DNA of 64,000 nt from Spirulinaceae cyanobacterium SM2_1_0 (GCA_012031265.1 JAAUTY010000016.1:1-64000); one strand, 5' to 3'; shown: positions 17,420-26,388, counted from the stretch's first letter. Numbers and translations: made by a program. Notes: generated by a model not told the origin, from the sequence alone.

Positions 17420-19846
17420 ATGCCGACCCAAACGACCCTGACTCGACGCCTCTGCCTCAATCTGCGCGGTGCTGTGCAAGGGGTTGGCTTCCGGCCGTTT
17501 GTCTATCGGCTCGCGCGCGAATTGCAGCTCAACGGTTGGGTGAACAATTCAGCGCAGGGCGTGACGATTGAAATTGAGGGTTCAGTTGAGCAGCTCCAGA
17601 CGTTTTGCGATCGCCTCTACCAGGATCTCCCATCGCCCGCCAGCATCCACCATTGCGGCGAGACCTGGCAAACCCCGATTGGCTACAACGATTTCACCAT
17701 TCGCGCCAGCAGCGGTGGCGACAAATCGGCACTCGTGCTACCTGACCTCGCTACCTGCCCTGCTTGTCAGCGGGAGCTATTGACTCGCGGCGATCGCCGC
17801 CATCGCTATCCCTTCATCAACTGCACCCACTGCGGCCCACGCTACACGATCGTGCGCTCGCTCCCCTACGACCGACCCCGCACGACCATGCAGGGATTCT
17901 CACTCTGCACGACCTGTCAGCGCGAATACGCCGATCCGGGCGATCGCCGTTTTCACGCCCAACCCAATGCCTGTCCCGATTGCGGCCCGCAACTCAGTTT
18001 CCGGGACAGGGCTGGGAGTTGCCTTGGCGAGCCGCTGAGTCTGGCTGTCCAAGCGTTACAAGTAGGAAAAATCGTGGCGGTGAAGGGGTTAGGCGGCTTC
18101 CATCTGCTCGTCATGGCGAGTGACGAGGCAGCGGTGCAACGGCTGCGGCAGCGCAAGCACCGCCCCGACAAGCCCTTGGCGGTGATGTACCCCGATTTCG
18201 CGACGATTGAGCGCGATTGCCACCTCAATCCGGTTGAAGCAGAACTATTGCGATCGCCCGCCGCGCCTATCGTCTTGTTGCGGCGACGAGCTGCTCCCCC
18301 GACGCTCGCCGCCACCGTAGCATCCGGCAACCCTTACTTGGGCATCATGCTGCCCTACACGCCGCTCCATCACTTATTACTCGCCGAGTTGCGGCAACCC
18401 ATCGTTGCCACCAGCGGCAACTTGGCGAGCGAACCCATTTGCATCGACGAGCAGGAGGCGGTGCAGCGGTTGCGGGATATTGCCGATTGTTTCCTGCTGC
18501 ACAACCGACCGATCGTGCGGCCGGTCGATGATTCAGTCGTGCGCGTTGTTGCCCAAAAATCATTAACGCTGCGTTGTGCGCGCGGCTACGCTCCGTTACC
18601 ATTGCCGCTGCCGCCAGCCCTCGCCGCCAGCCAACGCAAGGTTTTAGCAGTGGGCGCACAACTGAAAAGTAGCCTCGCGATCGCCCACCACGGGCAAGCC
18701 TTTCTCAGTCAGCATCTAGGCGATCTCGAAAATGTTGCTACTATGGAAAATTTTCAGCAGGCGATCGCCAGTTGCCAAGACCTTTACGAATTTCAGCCCG
18801 ATTGCCTCGCCTGTGATGCCCACCCCGACTATCTCGCCAGCCAATACGCGCAGGCTACCGGTCTGCCACTGGTCACGGTGCAACATCACTATGCCCACGT
18901 CTTAGCTGGCATGGCGGAGCACCAGTTGCTCGGACAAACTGTTCTCGGCGTGGCTTGGGATGGCACCGGCTATGGACTTGATGGCACGATCTGGGGCAGC
19001 GAATTTCTGCGGGTAGAGACTACTGCCCAAGACTGGCAACGGCTGGCTCATCTGCGGCCCTTTCCACTGCCGGGGGGCGATCGCGCCAGTCGCGAACCGC
19101 GCCGCGCCGCCCTAGGGTTACTGTATACTACCTTCGGGCTGGAACTCTTTGAGCGCCCAGACTGCCAGGCCTGGCTAGAGCGCGTGTTTACCGTCAGCGA
19201 GCGACGAACGCTCAGCCAGATGCTGACTCGCGGCCTCAACTCGCCGCTGACCTCCAGCCTAGGTCGCCTGTTCGATGGAATTGCCGCGCTGGTTTGTGGT
19301 CGCGATCGCGCCAGCTTTGAAGGTCAAGCGGCGATGCAACTCGAATTCGCAATTGGTAACTTGCAAACTGATGCCGCCTACCCCTTGCCGTTGTTGCCGC
19401 CGTCGCAACCCGGACAAGCTAGGCAACTGGACTGGCAACCCTTGTTAATCCATGTCCTTAACGACTTAAGCAACCAGGAACCGGTGGAGCAAATTGCCGC
19501 GAAATTTCACAATGCCTTAATTGACGGCCTGGTGGCGATCGCGCGACAACTAGCGATAGAGCATGTGGTTCTCACCGGCGGCTGTTTTCAAAATCACTAT
19601 CTGCTCACGCGGGCGATCGCCCAGCTCCGTGCCGCTGGCTGCCAACCCCATTGGCCCCAGCGCGTCCCGATCAATGATGGCGGCATCGCCTACGGTCAGT
19701 TGATCGCCGCGCTCCTCACTGACCCTTGTCCAGTACAAGAGGACGGAAATGAGATGCTCATTCAAAATTCACAAGATTCCCGTATTGCACGCACTCAGAA
19801 CTCGGAACTCAAAACTCCGCGTAGCGGCACAGCTCCCAGCCCATGA
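17420..19846 (+). CDS. hypF: carbamoyltransferase HypF with repeat-derived C-terminal tail
   Basis: 808 aa from ATG 17420 (TTG 17411 is less likely). Order: acylphosphatase-like domain (GAVQGVGFRPFVYRLA), two zinc fingers (CPACQREL...CTHCG and CTTCQREY...CPDCG), a YrdC-like domain (GGFHLLVMASD, KHRPDKPLAVMY, ATSGNLASEP) and the Kae1-like carbamoyltransferase domain (HHYAHVLAGMAEH, GVAWDGTGYGLDGTIWG, LTGGCFQN, NDGGIAYGQ). HypF makes the cyanide precursor with HypE. The normal family end is near ...YGQLIAALL; the last ~43 residues come from a degenerate copy of the dispersed 111-bp element read in frame. Overlaps Uma2 by 4 bp. Confidence 0.96.
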   Translation: MPTQTTLTRRLCLNLRGAVQGVGFRPFVYRLARELQLNGWVNNSAQGVTIEIEGSVEQLQTFCDRLYQDLPSPASIHHCGETWQTPIGYNDFTIRASSGGDKSALVLPDLATCPACQRELLTRGDRRHRYPFINCTHCGPRYTIVRSLPYDRPRTTMQGFSLCTTCQREYADPGDRRFHAQPNACPDCGPQLSFRDRAGSCLGEPLSLAVQALQVGKIVAVKGLGGFHLLVMASDEAAVQRLRQRKHRPDKPLAVMYPDFATIERDCHLNPVEAELLRSPAAPIVLLRRRAAPPTLAATVASGNPYLGIMLPYTPLHHLLLAELRQPIVATSGNLASEPICIDEQEAVQRLRDIADCFLLHNRPIVRPVDDSVVRVVAQKSLTLRCARGYAPLPLPLPPALAASQRKVLAVGAQLKSSLAIAHHGQAFLSQHLGDLENVATMENFQQAIASCQDLYEFQPDCLACDAHPDYLASQYAQATGLPLVTVQHHYAHVLAGMAEHQLLGQTVLGVAWDGTGYGLDGTIWGSEFLRVETTAQDWQRLAHLRPFPLPGGDRASREPRRAALGLLYTTFGLELFERPDCQAWLERVFTVSERRTLSQMLTRGLNSPLTSSLGRLFDGIAALVCGRDRASFEGQAAMQLEFAIGNLQTDAAYPLPLLPPSQPGQARQLDWQPLLIHVLNDLSNQEPVEQIAAKFHNALIDGLVAIARQLAIEHVVLTGGCFQNHYLLTRAIAQLRAAGCQPHWPQRVPINDGGIAYGQLIAALLTDPCPVQEDGNEMLIQNSQDSRIARTQNSELKTPRSGTAPSP
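19730..19830 (-). repeat. degenerate copy of the 111-bp CTAG element inside hypF
   Basis: The 3' end of hypF carries the reverse orientation of the dispersed element: ...GTACAAGAGGACGGAAATGAG, then a diverged middle, then AACTCAAAACTCCGCGTAG. The CTAG termini are lost. The insertion adds in-frame codons (CPVQEDGNEMLIQNSQDSR...) instead of ending the protein. Confidence 0.8.
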
Positions 19847-20418
19847 CCTCAGCACCCACCCAGTCACTAACGCTCCGCGAGTTTCTGACCTGGCCAGAGA
19901 TCAAACCGGCGCGGGAATATTGCGCGGGCATCGTGACACAAAAAATCATGCCCAAGGCGCGACATTCGCGATTACAAATCAAATTAGCAGCAGCCATCAA
20001 TCAGGTGGCGGAAGCGGAGCAAATTGCGTTTGCATTCCCCGAATTGCGCTGTACTTTTGGCGATCGCTCCATCGTCCCTGACATCGCAGTTTTGTGTTGG
20101 TCAAATCTTGAATTTGATGCGGCTGGCGAACCGCTCGATGATGTTCTACGGCCGCCTGACTGGTTGATCGAAATCCTTTCGCCGGGGCAGAGTGCCAATC
20201 CAGTCACAGACCAGATCGTCTACAGCCTTCAGCATGGTAGTGAGCTGGGCTGGTTGGTTGAGCCGAGTGATCGCTCGCTGCTCATTTTTCGACCCCAACA
20301 ACTCCCCCAGCTTGCTCGCGGCGACACTGTTTTACCCGTTTTGAGTAATCTGGCATTGCAACTTACCCCCAACACCCTCTTCGACTGGCTCCAAATGCGC
20401 TCCGCCGAAGCACCTTGA
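19843..20418 (+). CDS. Uma2 / DUF820 family putative nuclease
   Basis: 191 aa. The PD-(D/E)XK-like fold is recognisable: an N-terminal LTLREFLTWPEIKPAREYCAGIV, RHSRLQIKLAAAIN, FAFPELRCTFGDRSIVPDIAVL (catalytic PD) and PDWLIEILSPGQSANPVTDQI (catalytic E near EILSP). Such proteins occur in large paralogous sets in cyanobacteria and their physiological role is not settled. It sits between hypF and hypC with a 4-bp ATGA overlap with hypF, an unusual place for it. Possibly arrived together with the repeat at the hypF 3' end. Confidence 0.9.
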   Translation: MTSAPTQSLTLREFLTWPEIKPAREYCAGIVTQKIMPKARHSRLQIKLAAAINQVAEAEQIAFAFPELRCTFGDRSIVPDIAVLCWSNLEFDAAGEPLDDVLRPPDWLIEILSPGQSANPVTDQIVYSLQHGSELGWLVEPSDRSLLIFRPQQLPQLARGDTVLPVLSNLALQLTPNTLFDWLQMRSAEAP

Positions 20419-20449
20419 GTTTTGAATACCACTATCCCCTAAACCCAAA

Positions 20450-20686
20450 ATGTGTCTAGCCGTCCCTGGAAAAGTCCTCAGCATTCATGGCGATGATCCC
20501 CTCACTCGGAGCGGTCGTATCAGCTTTGGTGGCGTGATCAAAGAAGCCAGCCTCGCCTATGTGCCCGAAGTCGAAGTCGGTCAATATGTCGTGGTTCATG
20601 TCGGTTTTGCGCTCAGCATCATTGATGAGGAAGAAGCCGCTGAAACTTTAAGCTACTTATCACAACTTGAGATTGCGCCAGCCTAA
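20450..20686 (+). CDS. hypC: hydrogenase assembly chaperone HypC
   Basis: 78 aa. MCLAVPGKVLSI contains the essential N-terminal Cys2 and the PxK/PGKV motif; YVPEVEVGQYVVVHVGFALSIIDEEEAAETL is the OB-fold remainder. HypC partners HypD to carry the Fe(CN)2CO unit to the large subunit. hypD, its usual neighbour, is not found downstream in this window. Last gene of the rightward maturation cluster, 31 bp after Uma2. Confidence 0.97.
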   Translation: MCLAVPGKVLSIHGDDPLTRSGRISFGGVIKEASLAYVPEVEVGQYVVVHVGFALSIIDEEEAAETLSYLSQLEIAPA

Positions 20687-20904
20687 CACTGACAGTCACT
20701 GGGTCGTGCAGGCTTGACAATTTGGGCATCATTGCCGGTGTCGCGCCGCTCGGACGCGGCTGCCATCTCCTAAAGTAGGCTGGGGTGATTGGTCTGACCC
20801 TCATCAATGTTCACCAACCAACTCAGCGACAGCGGCTGCTAGGGTGAATTGGGGGCGATCGCCGCGTCCCTTGAGATTATTCGGTAAGCTCTCTGAAGGT
20901 TTTC

Positions 20905-22512
20905 ATGGCTACTCCATCAGTTCGCCACACCACCCGCCGCTGGCAACAGCGCCTGGGATTGGCATTCAGTTCAGTCCTCCTCTGGGCGACCCCAGCCACC
21001 AGCGCTGAGCAGATCGTTCTGCGCTATGGCCCGTTGGAGTTTTCGGTCGCGGTTGAATCGCTGGAGATCTACGCGGCAGAGGGGCGCATCGAACCCGATC
21101 TCAGCGACTTTGCTCGCTACCTCAATGTCACGCAGTTAGAGAACCTCCGCAACGCCTTGACCACGCGCATTGATCTCGATGCCTTTATATTGTCGCAGTT
21201 TCTCTATTCGCCCCAAGGTGAGGCAATCCTGCGCCAACTGGGGGAATTGATTCAGACGCAACAGGGCGAGCCGGGCTTCTATGCCCTGCGCTCGGCATTG
21301 CTGCTGGCGGCGGCTGACGCCGAGCAGGGGTTGACAGCGTTGAATATCCTCGAAAAATTTCCGACGGCGGGGATCACGATCGACTCGGCTTTAGCTCTAG
21401 CCGTGGTCAATGAAGTCAGTCGCACGGTGCAGCAAACGAACGAGGCGATCGCGGCGATCCAAGCCGCAGCCGCGGCAGAAGCGGCAGAAGCGATCCACTT
21501 CGAGCGCGACCTTCGCCAAGCGGGCAATATTCCCTTTGAGCTGTTGGCACTGAGCCTCGACGATCGTGATCGCGATCGCCGCTTCCCCGTCAACCTTTAC
21601 TTGCCGCAAACGGGTAGCCGCGCGCCGCTCGCCGTCATTTCGCACGGGCTGGGGGGCGATCGCCAGACCTATGCCTACCTGGCTGAACACCTCGCCTCGC
21701 ACGGCTTTGCGGTCGCAGTTCCTGAACACCCCGGCAGCAATGCCGCCCAACTGCAAGCCCTGGCGCGCGGCCTGACCAGCGACGTGACACCGCCGCGCGA
21801 GCTGATTGACCGACCGCTGGATATCCGCTTCTTGCTCGACGAGTTGGCGCGAGACTATGGCGATCGCCTGGTGAGTGATCGCGTAGCCGTGATTGGTCAG
21901 TCCTTTGGGGCCTATACCGCTTTAGCGCTCGCGGGCGCGCGCCTCGACTTTGCCCATTTGACGAGCCGCTGCCAAGGCTCGCGCTACACGCTCAACCTCT
22001 CGCTGCTGCTGCAATGTGCCGCCCTCGACCTGCCGCCAGAAGACTACGAGCTGGCCGATCCGCGCGTCGCGGCAGTGCTCGCGATCAATCCGCTGACGAG
22101 CGCGATCTTTGGGCCGCAGCCGCTGGCATCGGTTCAGATCCCAGCCGTGGCGATCGCCAGTGGCAGCGCCGACACCGTGACTCTAGCACTGGCGGAGCAG
22201 ATCCAGCCCTTCGCGACCCTGAACAGCGACCGGCGCTACCTCTTGCTCCTGCAAGGTGGCACCCACTTCTCCACTCTGGGAGCCTCGGAAAATGATGTCC
22301 CGCTGCCAGCCGCCGTCGTCGGACCGAACCCGGCGATCGCCCACAACTACGTGAAGGCGATGAGCCTGGCACTGCTGGCCGTTGAGCTACGGGGACAGAG
22401 CGAATTGCAACCCTACCTGAGCGCCGCCTACGCGCAACAGCTCAGCCAGACTGCCATGCCACTGTCATTGACGGAATCACTCCCGGCAGTGGGGTCGGTG
22501 CTAGGTGAGTAA
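20905..22512 (+). CDS. secreted alpha/beta hydrolase with N-terminal DUF1400 domain
   Basis: 535 aa. A signal peptide (about 1-33, ending PATSAEQ) leads to the cyanobacterial DUF1400 domain (about 34-165: LRYGPLEFSVAVESLEIYAAEG, FLYSPQGEAILRQLG). Then a hydrolase fold: LAVISHGLGGDRQTYAYLAEHLASHGF, nucleophile elbow GQSFGAYTA, and a late QGGTHFST holding the catalytic His. PAF-acetylhydrolase-like family; substrate unknown. Probably periplasmic. The 218 bp before it hold no gene. Confidence 0.9.
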   Translation: MATPSVRHTTRRWQQRLGLAFSSVLLWATPATSAEQIVLRYGPLEFSVAVESLEIYAAEGRIEPDLSDFARYLNVTQLENLRNALTTRIDLDAFILSQFLYSPQGEAILRQLGELIQTQQGEPGFYALRSALLLAAADAEQGLTALNILEKFPTAGITIDSALALAVVNEVSRTVQQTNEAIAAIQAAAAAEAAEAIHFERDLRQAGNIPFELLALSLDDRDRDRRFPVNLYLPQTGSRAPLAVISHGLGGDRQTYAYLAEHLASHGFAVAVPEHPGSNAAQLQALARGLTSDVTPPRELIDRPLDIRFLLDELARDYGDRLVSDRVAVIGQSFGAYTALALAGARLDFAHLTSRCQGSRYTLNLSLLLQCAALDLPPEDYELADPRVAAVLAINPLTSAIFGPQPLASVQIPAVAIASGSADTVTLALAEQIQPFATLNSDRRYLLLLQGGTHFSTLGASENDVPLPAAVVGPNPAIAHNYVKAMSLALLAVELRGQSELQPYLSAAYAQQLSQTAMPLSLTESLPAVGSVLGE

Positions 22513-22668
22513 CCGAGGTCAGGATGTGACCCAGACTGGGGTAGAATCTTAAGCAATTGCGAAGCTCGCAGCGCTCAGCTCCACCAAACATCAGGGGTTG
22601 AGGTTTTGTGTGGCGATCGCCAGTTTTATCGCGACGGACGCATTCACTTATCTCCAGGAATTACGACT

Positions 22669-23061
22669 ATGATTAACGGTCTGAAAAAAATGTTCGGCGG
22701 TGGCGACGCCTACTACCTCGAACTCGATAGCGCGCAGCAAGGCAAGACGCCAGCCGCAGATACTCCCCCCAGCCCACCAGCAGCTCCAGAACCAGCTCAA
22801 GCCGCCCCGGCTACAGCGGAGCCGCCCGCCAACGAAGCCAAGCCTACCGCTAAGAAGGCGAAGCAGCAGTCGGCTGCCAAGGCTGAGCCAGTTGCTAAAG
22901 CCGAGCCAGTCGCCCCGCCGGCTGAACCCACTGAGCCGGTCGCCACGACCTTTGCGCCCAACTACCTTATGCCGGTCACAGCACTGCCCTCACGCCGCCC
23001 CGGCCCCAGTATGAACAAGTTCCTCGATTTGGCACGTGCCGTACGAACGCCCAAGTCCTAG
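22669..23061 (+). CDS. Pro/Ala-rich conserved small protein
   Basis: 130 aa from ATG 22669, with AGGA upstream; the GTG at 22606 adds residues without similarity to anything I know. A short N-terminal module (MINGLKKMFGGGDAYYLELD) and a C-terminal one (NYLMPVTALPSRRPGPSMNK) are joined by about 65 residues of Ala/Pro/Lys/Glu low complexity. The two ends look conserved, as in small cyanobacterial proteins of unknown function; the linker is likely disordered. Confidence 0.65.
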   Translation: MINGLKKMFGGGDAYYLELDSAQQGKTPAADTPPSPPAAPEPAQAAPATAEPPANEAKPTAKKAKQQSAAKAEPVAKAEPVAPPAEPTEPVATTFAPNYLMPVTALPSRRPGPSMNKFLDLARAVRTPKS

Positions 23062-23123
23062 GCGCACTGGTCGAACCTGGCTGGGATGATGCTAGCCATA
23101 CTCCGGTGATCGCCATCCTGCTC

Positions 23124-24317
23124 ATGCCAACCCCGCCTTATCGCGTCCTGATTGTCGCGACGCACCCCATTCCCTACATCGTTCCGCTCTTCCGGCTGAT
23201 GGCGGCGCAGCCGCAGTGGAAGTTACAGGTGGCGTTTTGCTGCTTGGCTGGGGTGGAGTCCTACCGCGATCCCGAGTTCGCAACCCAGATTCAGTGGGAC
23301 GTGCCCGTGCTAGAGGGTTATCCCTGGGTCGAACTTCCCAATCGCTCGCCGCGTCCGGGGCTGGGTCGCTTTTGGGGCTTGGTGAATCCCCAAGTGCTGG
23401 CGCGGGTAGCAGAAGCTGATGTGGTGCTCGTCTACACCGGCTATGTCTATGCCACCTTCTGGCTGGCGCTGTTGGCCGCGAAGTGGCACCGCAAGGCCTT
23501 CATCTTCGTCACCGATGCCAGTAGCAGCGCCCCCCGCGATCGCGCAACCTGGAAATCTCGCCTCAAGCCGCTGCTGCTGCCGCCGCTCTTTCGTCAAGCC
23601 GATGGCATCATCGTCTCCTCAGATTTTGGCATTGAGGTCGTGGCTGATCTGGGGGTGCCCCGTGATCGCATCTTCATGACCCCCTCGGCGACTGACAATG
23701 ATTGGTGGCTCGCCCAAGCCGCGACGCTTGACCACAAAATCGCTCGCCAGCATTGGGATTTGCCCCTCGACGCACCGATTGTCCTCTTCTGCGCCAAGCT
23801 ACAATTCTGGAAACGACCGCAGGATATTCTGCGCGCCTTTGCCCAGGCGGGCGTGCCCGACAGCATTTTGCTCTACGCCGGTGACGGCAGTTTGCGCGCC
23901 GAGCTGGCGGCTGAGGCGATCGCGCTAGGTGTGGGCGATCGCGTGCGCTTTCTCGGTTTTGTGAATCAGACCCAGCTTCCGGCCGTGTACGTCGCCGCCG
24001 ATTTGCTCGCCCTCTGTTCCGAGTACGAGCCATTTGGCGTCGTGGTGAATGAAGCAATGCTCTGTGCGCGACCGGTAGTGGTGAGCGATCGTGTCGGCGG
24101 TCGGCAGTTGGTCACAGCGGGCGAGAATGGTTTTGTCTATCCTTGCGGCGATGTCGCAGCGCTGGCGCAGGTGTTGCAGGACGGGTTGGGCGATCGCGAT
24201 CGCCTCGCTCAGATGGGTCTAGCCGCCCGCGAACGGATGCAAACCTGGTCGCCGCGCGAAAATGTCGCAGAGCAGTTGCGGGCAGTGGAGACCAGCCTAG
24301 CGCGGCGTGAGGCATAG
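23124..24317 (+). CDS. GT4-type glycosyltransferase
   Basis: 397 aa from ATG 23124; GTG 23106 is an alternative giving 403 aa. GT-B fold: N-terminal RVLIVATHPIPYIVPLFRLMA and C-terminal nucleotide-sugar domain with VLFCAKLQFWKRPQDILRAFA, LLYAGDGSLRAELAAEA, VRFLGFVNQTQLPAVYVAADLLALCSEYEPFGVVVNEAMLC. EX7E is present as EPFGVVVNE. Probably transfers a hexose to a cell-surface glycan. Acceptor unknown, and no other polysaccharide genes are adjacent. Confidence 0.9.
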   Translation: MPTPPYRVLIVATHPIPYIVPLFRLMAAQPQWKLQVAFCCLAGVESYRDPEFATQIQWDVPVLEGYPWVELPNRSPRPGLGRFWGLVNPQVLARVAEADVVLVYTGYVYATFWLALLAAKWHRKAFIFVTDASSSAPRDRATWKSRLKPLLLPPLFRQADGIIVSSDFGIEVVADLGVPRDRIFMTPSATDNDWWLAQAATLDHKIARQHWDLPLDAPIVLFCAKLQFWKRPQDILRAFAQAGVPDSILLYAGDGSLRAELAAEAIALGVGDRVRFLGFVNQTQLPAVYVAADLLALCSEYEPFGVVVNEAMLCARPVVVSDRVGGRQLVTAGENGFVYPCGDVAALAQVLQDGLGDRDRLAQMGLAARERMQTWSPRENVAEQLRAVETSLARREA

Positions 24318-24352
24318 CGAGGTCGAGGCTGTCAGCCACTGGCGGAATTTGT

Positions 24353-24358
24353 TATTCT
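24353..24358 (+). promoter_or_regulatory. -10 box of the tRNA-Thr gene
   Basis: TATTCT lies nine bases upstream of the tRNA 5' end; CTGTCA is a weak -35 candidate 18 bases further upstream. Position fits a stand-alone tRNA promoter. Confidence 0.35.
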
Positions 24359-24367
24359 GGATGATGC

Positions 24368-24439
24368 GCTGGTGTAGCTCAGTGGTAGAGCAGCTGATTT
24401 GTAATCAGCCGGTCGCAGGTTCAAATCCCGTCACCAGCT
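24368..24439 (+). tRNA. trnT: tRNA-Thr (anticodon UGU)
   Basis: 72 nt. The acceptor stem GCTGGTG pairs with CACCAGC; the D arm contains GCTCAGTGGTAGAGC; the anticodon arm CTGAT-TTGTAAT-CAG exposes TGT; the T arm is GCAGGTTCAAATCCCGTC. No CCA is encoded. Decodes ACN threonine codons. The degraded ISAs1-type insertion lies 72 bp downstream. Confidence 0.97.
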
Positions 24440-24511
24440 TGCAAGTAAGACGGCCAAAACTCTTCCTAGGAAAGGGGTTCGACCGTTCTTCTTTTGGTTG
24501 GCATGGAAAAC

Positions 24512-25444
24512 CAGGGCTATTTCATTCTAAAAATATTTTTGAGGCTATCTATGCCGAATTTGCAGAGTCGTTCAGCCTGAGCCATATTGGAGAACTCATG
24601 GGAGCGATAGAAGTTGAGCGCGAAGTTACGAGCGACCGCGAAGATTTGCGGCAACTGATGCATACGGACGCGCGAAGCCTCTTCTCCCTGGGTTACATCC
24701 CGGACATGGTGTACCTTGTTTTCAACACCCCAATAGCCCCGAATGCGCCGAGCAATGGATTCTGCTGACTCTAAAAACGAGGCGATAGAGTAGCGATTCT
24801 CAGTTTCTCGGCGGAGTTGTCCACCTTTCTTGAATTGACGCTCACTCTCGACGCGCACCAGGGTCTTCAACCCCAGCCAGGGCTTGATGTTATCGAGGGT
24901 TGTGCAGATACTGACCAGTCGCTTCTCAACGCGCCCATGCCCTTTACTCAGCTCAGTGTAGCTGGCTTCAGCGATAAAGTTGGCTTGAACGCTTTGGTGC
25001 AAGTTGCCTTGATTACCTTTGAGATCCCCTAAGTAATGATTGTCGGTGTCAATGATGAGCTGACAGTTTTTTTGGGGTGCTAATCGCATCCAAGGCAATC
25101 ACTACACCCTTGAGCGCCAGTTGCTCGATGAACGCTGGTAAGGCTTTGATTTCATTGGTTTTGCGGTCTACTGGATAGGGGTCTAGAATCACGCCCCGTT
25201 CTACCAGATAGGCACTCACCAACATAATTGCGGGGTGAGGAGGAGAGTCAGGGTGTCGGTCTCCAGTTGATACGACGGGCCATGTGATGCCGCTTCCCAG
25301 AAGCCTTACGCACGTCCGGCAGGTCACCGAAGGCTTCGAGAATCTCAATTCTCTCAGGCCGCGCCTCTAGGGTAGGTTGTGAGGCAACAACAGGGAATTG
25401 CGCGGGGAGATTCATACGCCTTACGGAAAAAGTGGTTTAGCCTG
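24512..25444 (-). mobile_element. degraded ISAs1-family insertion sequence
   Basis: About 933 bp between end sequences CAGGGCTATTT (24512) and, inverted, CAGGCTAAACCAC (ending 25444), which fit the CAGGG-type ends of the ISAs1 family. Full elements are about 1.1-1.3 kb, so roughly 200 bp or more are missing from the transposase. I see no clear target duplication. Confidence 0.65.
24517..25415 (-). pseudogene. ISAs1-family transposase, frameshifted and internally deleted
   Basis: Three frames must be joined. The N-terminus starts at ATG 25415 (MNLPAQFPVV...RIEILEAFGDLPDVRKASGK, the family's DDE-associated domain). A middle piece follows (AYLVERGVILDPYPVDRKTNEIKALPAFIEQLALKGVVIALDAIST), then the C-terminal piece (IIDTDNHYLGDLKGNQ...IRGYWGVENKVHHVRDVTQGEEASRVR). 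The part carrying the first catalytic Asp is missing between the first two. It cannot encode an active enzyme. Confidence 0.85.
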
Positions 25445-25503
25445 AAACTCTAGCATCTTCCGCTGGGGTTAAATCGGCATAGTTGGAAACGTACCCACAG
25501 ATT

Positions 25504-25532
25504 GTAGGGGTGGGTTTCAAACCCACCCCTAC
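25504..25532. repeat. perfect 14-bp palindrome (hairpin)
   Basis: GTAGGGGTGGGTTT and its exact complement are separated by one C. Hairpins with the core GGGTTTCAAACCC recur in cyanobacterial intergenic DNA; a related 8-bp-arm version is at 39734-39750. It may act as a bidirectional terminator between the IS and the methyltransferase gene, or be a mobile repeat. Confidence 0.7.
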
Positions 25533-25595
25533 CCATGCCAATTGATCGCTGCAAGGTTTTAATTGGCCGCATCGATAGGCAGGAATACGACTTAC

Positions 25596-26234
25596 CTAGG
25601 GGTTCAAATCAGCCGTGCCACAGGTGCAAAAAAATTGCCCATTGCCCGCGCTCTCGCCCGTGACTGTTTGGATGTCTACGAACCCGAGGTATTGCAGTCG
25701 ATGCTCGAGGTCGGGGGGATCGTAGGCGGTGAAACCGTATTGGGTCATCTGGCGCTGTTCTAGAAAGGCACGGGAGGCGTAAGCGATCGCCAACCGACCT
25801 CCCGGCTGCAAGACACGCGCGCACTCGCGCAACACGATGTCTGCCTCTGACCAGAAATATAAGGTATTGACAGTGACAACAGCGGCAAACTGGCGATCAA
25901 CGCTGGGGATGGCTTCGGCGGCGGCGAGGTGGAGTGTGAGTTGTTGACTGGCGATCGCCCGCCGAAAACGCCGCTGCACGAAGCCCATCGCGGCTGCCGA
26001 CGGATCGATGCCGGTCACCTGCAAGGACAGGGACATCTGTAGCAGGCGCTGCAACAGGTCACCCCCCCCAAAGCCCAGCTCGAGCACGCGCTGCCCCGGC
26101 TGCAAGGCGAGTTGTGCCAGCGCCAGTTGATTCATTGACGCGTTGCCCCGATTGAGCAGGCGCAGCAGCAGCCGACCGCCCCAGCCGGAGGGGTGGCTGA
26201 GCTGACGACAGAGGTAGATTTGGAGGCGATTCAT
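25596..26234 (-). CDS. class I SAM-dependent methyltransferase
   Basis: 212 aa. Motif I VLELGFGGGDLLQRLL, motif II acidic residue in VTGIDPSAAAM, post-II LAAAEAIPSVDRQFAAVVTVNTLYFW, and motif IV/V RECARVLQPGGRLAIAY define the UbiE/COQ5-like fold. An N-terminal helix cluster (LQIYLCRQLSHPSGWGGRLL) is typical of small-molecule methyltransferases. Substrate unknown. Cys residues near the C-terminus (FFCTCGT) are unusual. Confidence 0.88.
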   Translation of the reverse strand: MNRLQIYLCRQLSHPSGWGGRLLLRLLNRGNASMNQLALAQLALQPGQRVLELGFGGGDLLQRLLQMSLSLQVTGIDPSAAAMGFVQRRFRRAIASQQLTLHLAAAEAIPSVDRQFAAVVTVNTLYFWSEADIVLRECARVLQPGGRLAIAYASRAFLEQRQMTQYGFTAYDPPDLEHRLQYLGFVDIQTVTGESAGNGQFFCTCGTADLNP

Positions 26235-26354
26235 GGCCGGTTCGCCGCATCAAGGAATGATCGCGAGCCTACCAAAAAACGACGACTGGGAGCGAATGGG
26301 GCGATCGCCGCTGGTGGGAGCCAAGGGGAAGTGGCGATGTGGACAGAAACCACC

Positions 26355-26388
26355 ATCAGAACTCAAAACTCCGCGTAGTGGTATTAGG
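26355..26388 (-). repeat. terminal remnant of the 111-bp CTAG element
   Basis: CAGAACTCAAAACTCCGCGTAG is the CTAGTACCGC-side end of the dispersed element in reverse orientation; the other two thirds are gone. It sits at the 3' end of the FAD-oxidoreductase gene. Confidence 0.6.

Noticed and set aside
20687-20904. Possible hypD start or remnant after hypC
   Set aside because: Neither strand shows HypD-like sequence; all frames are interrupted early.
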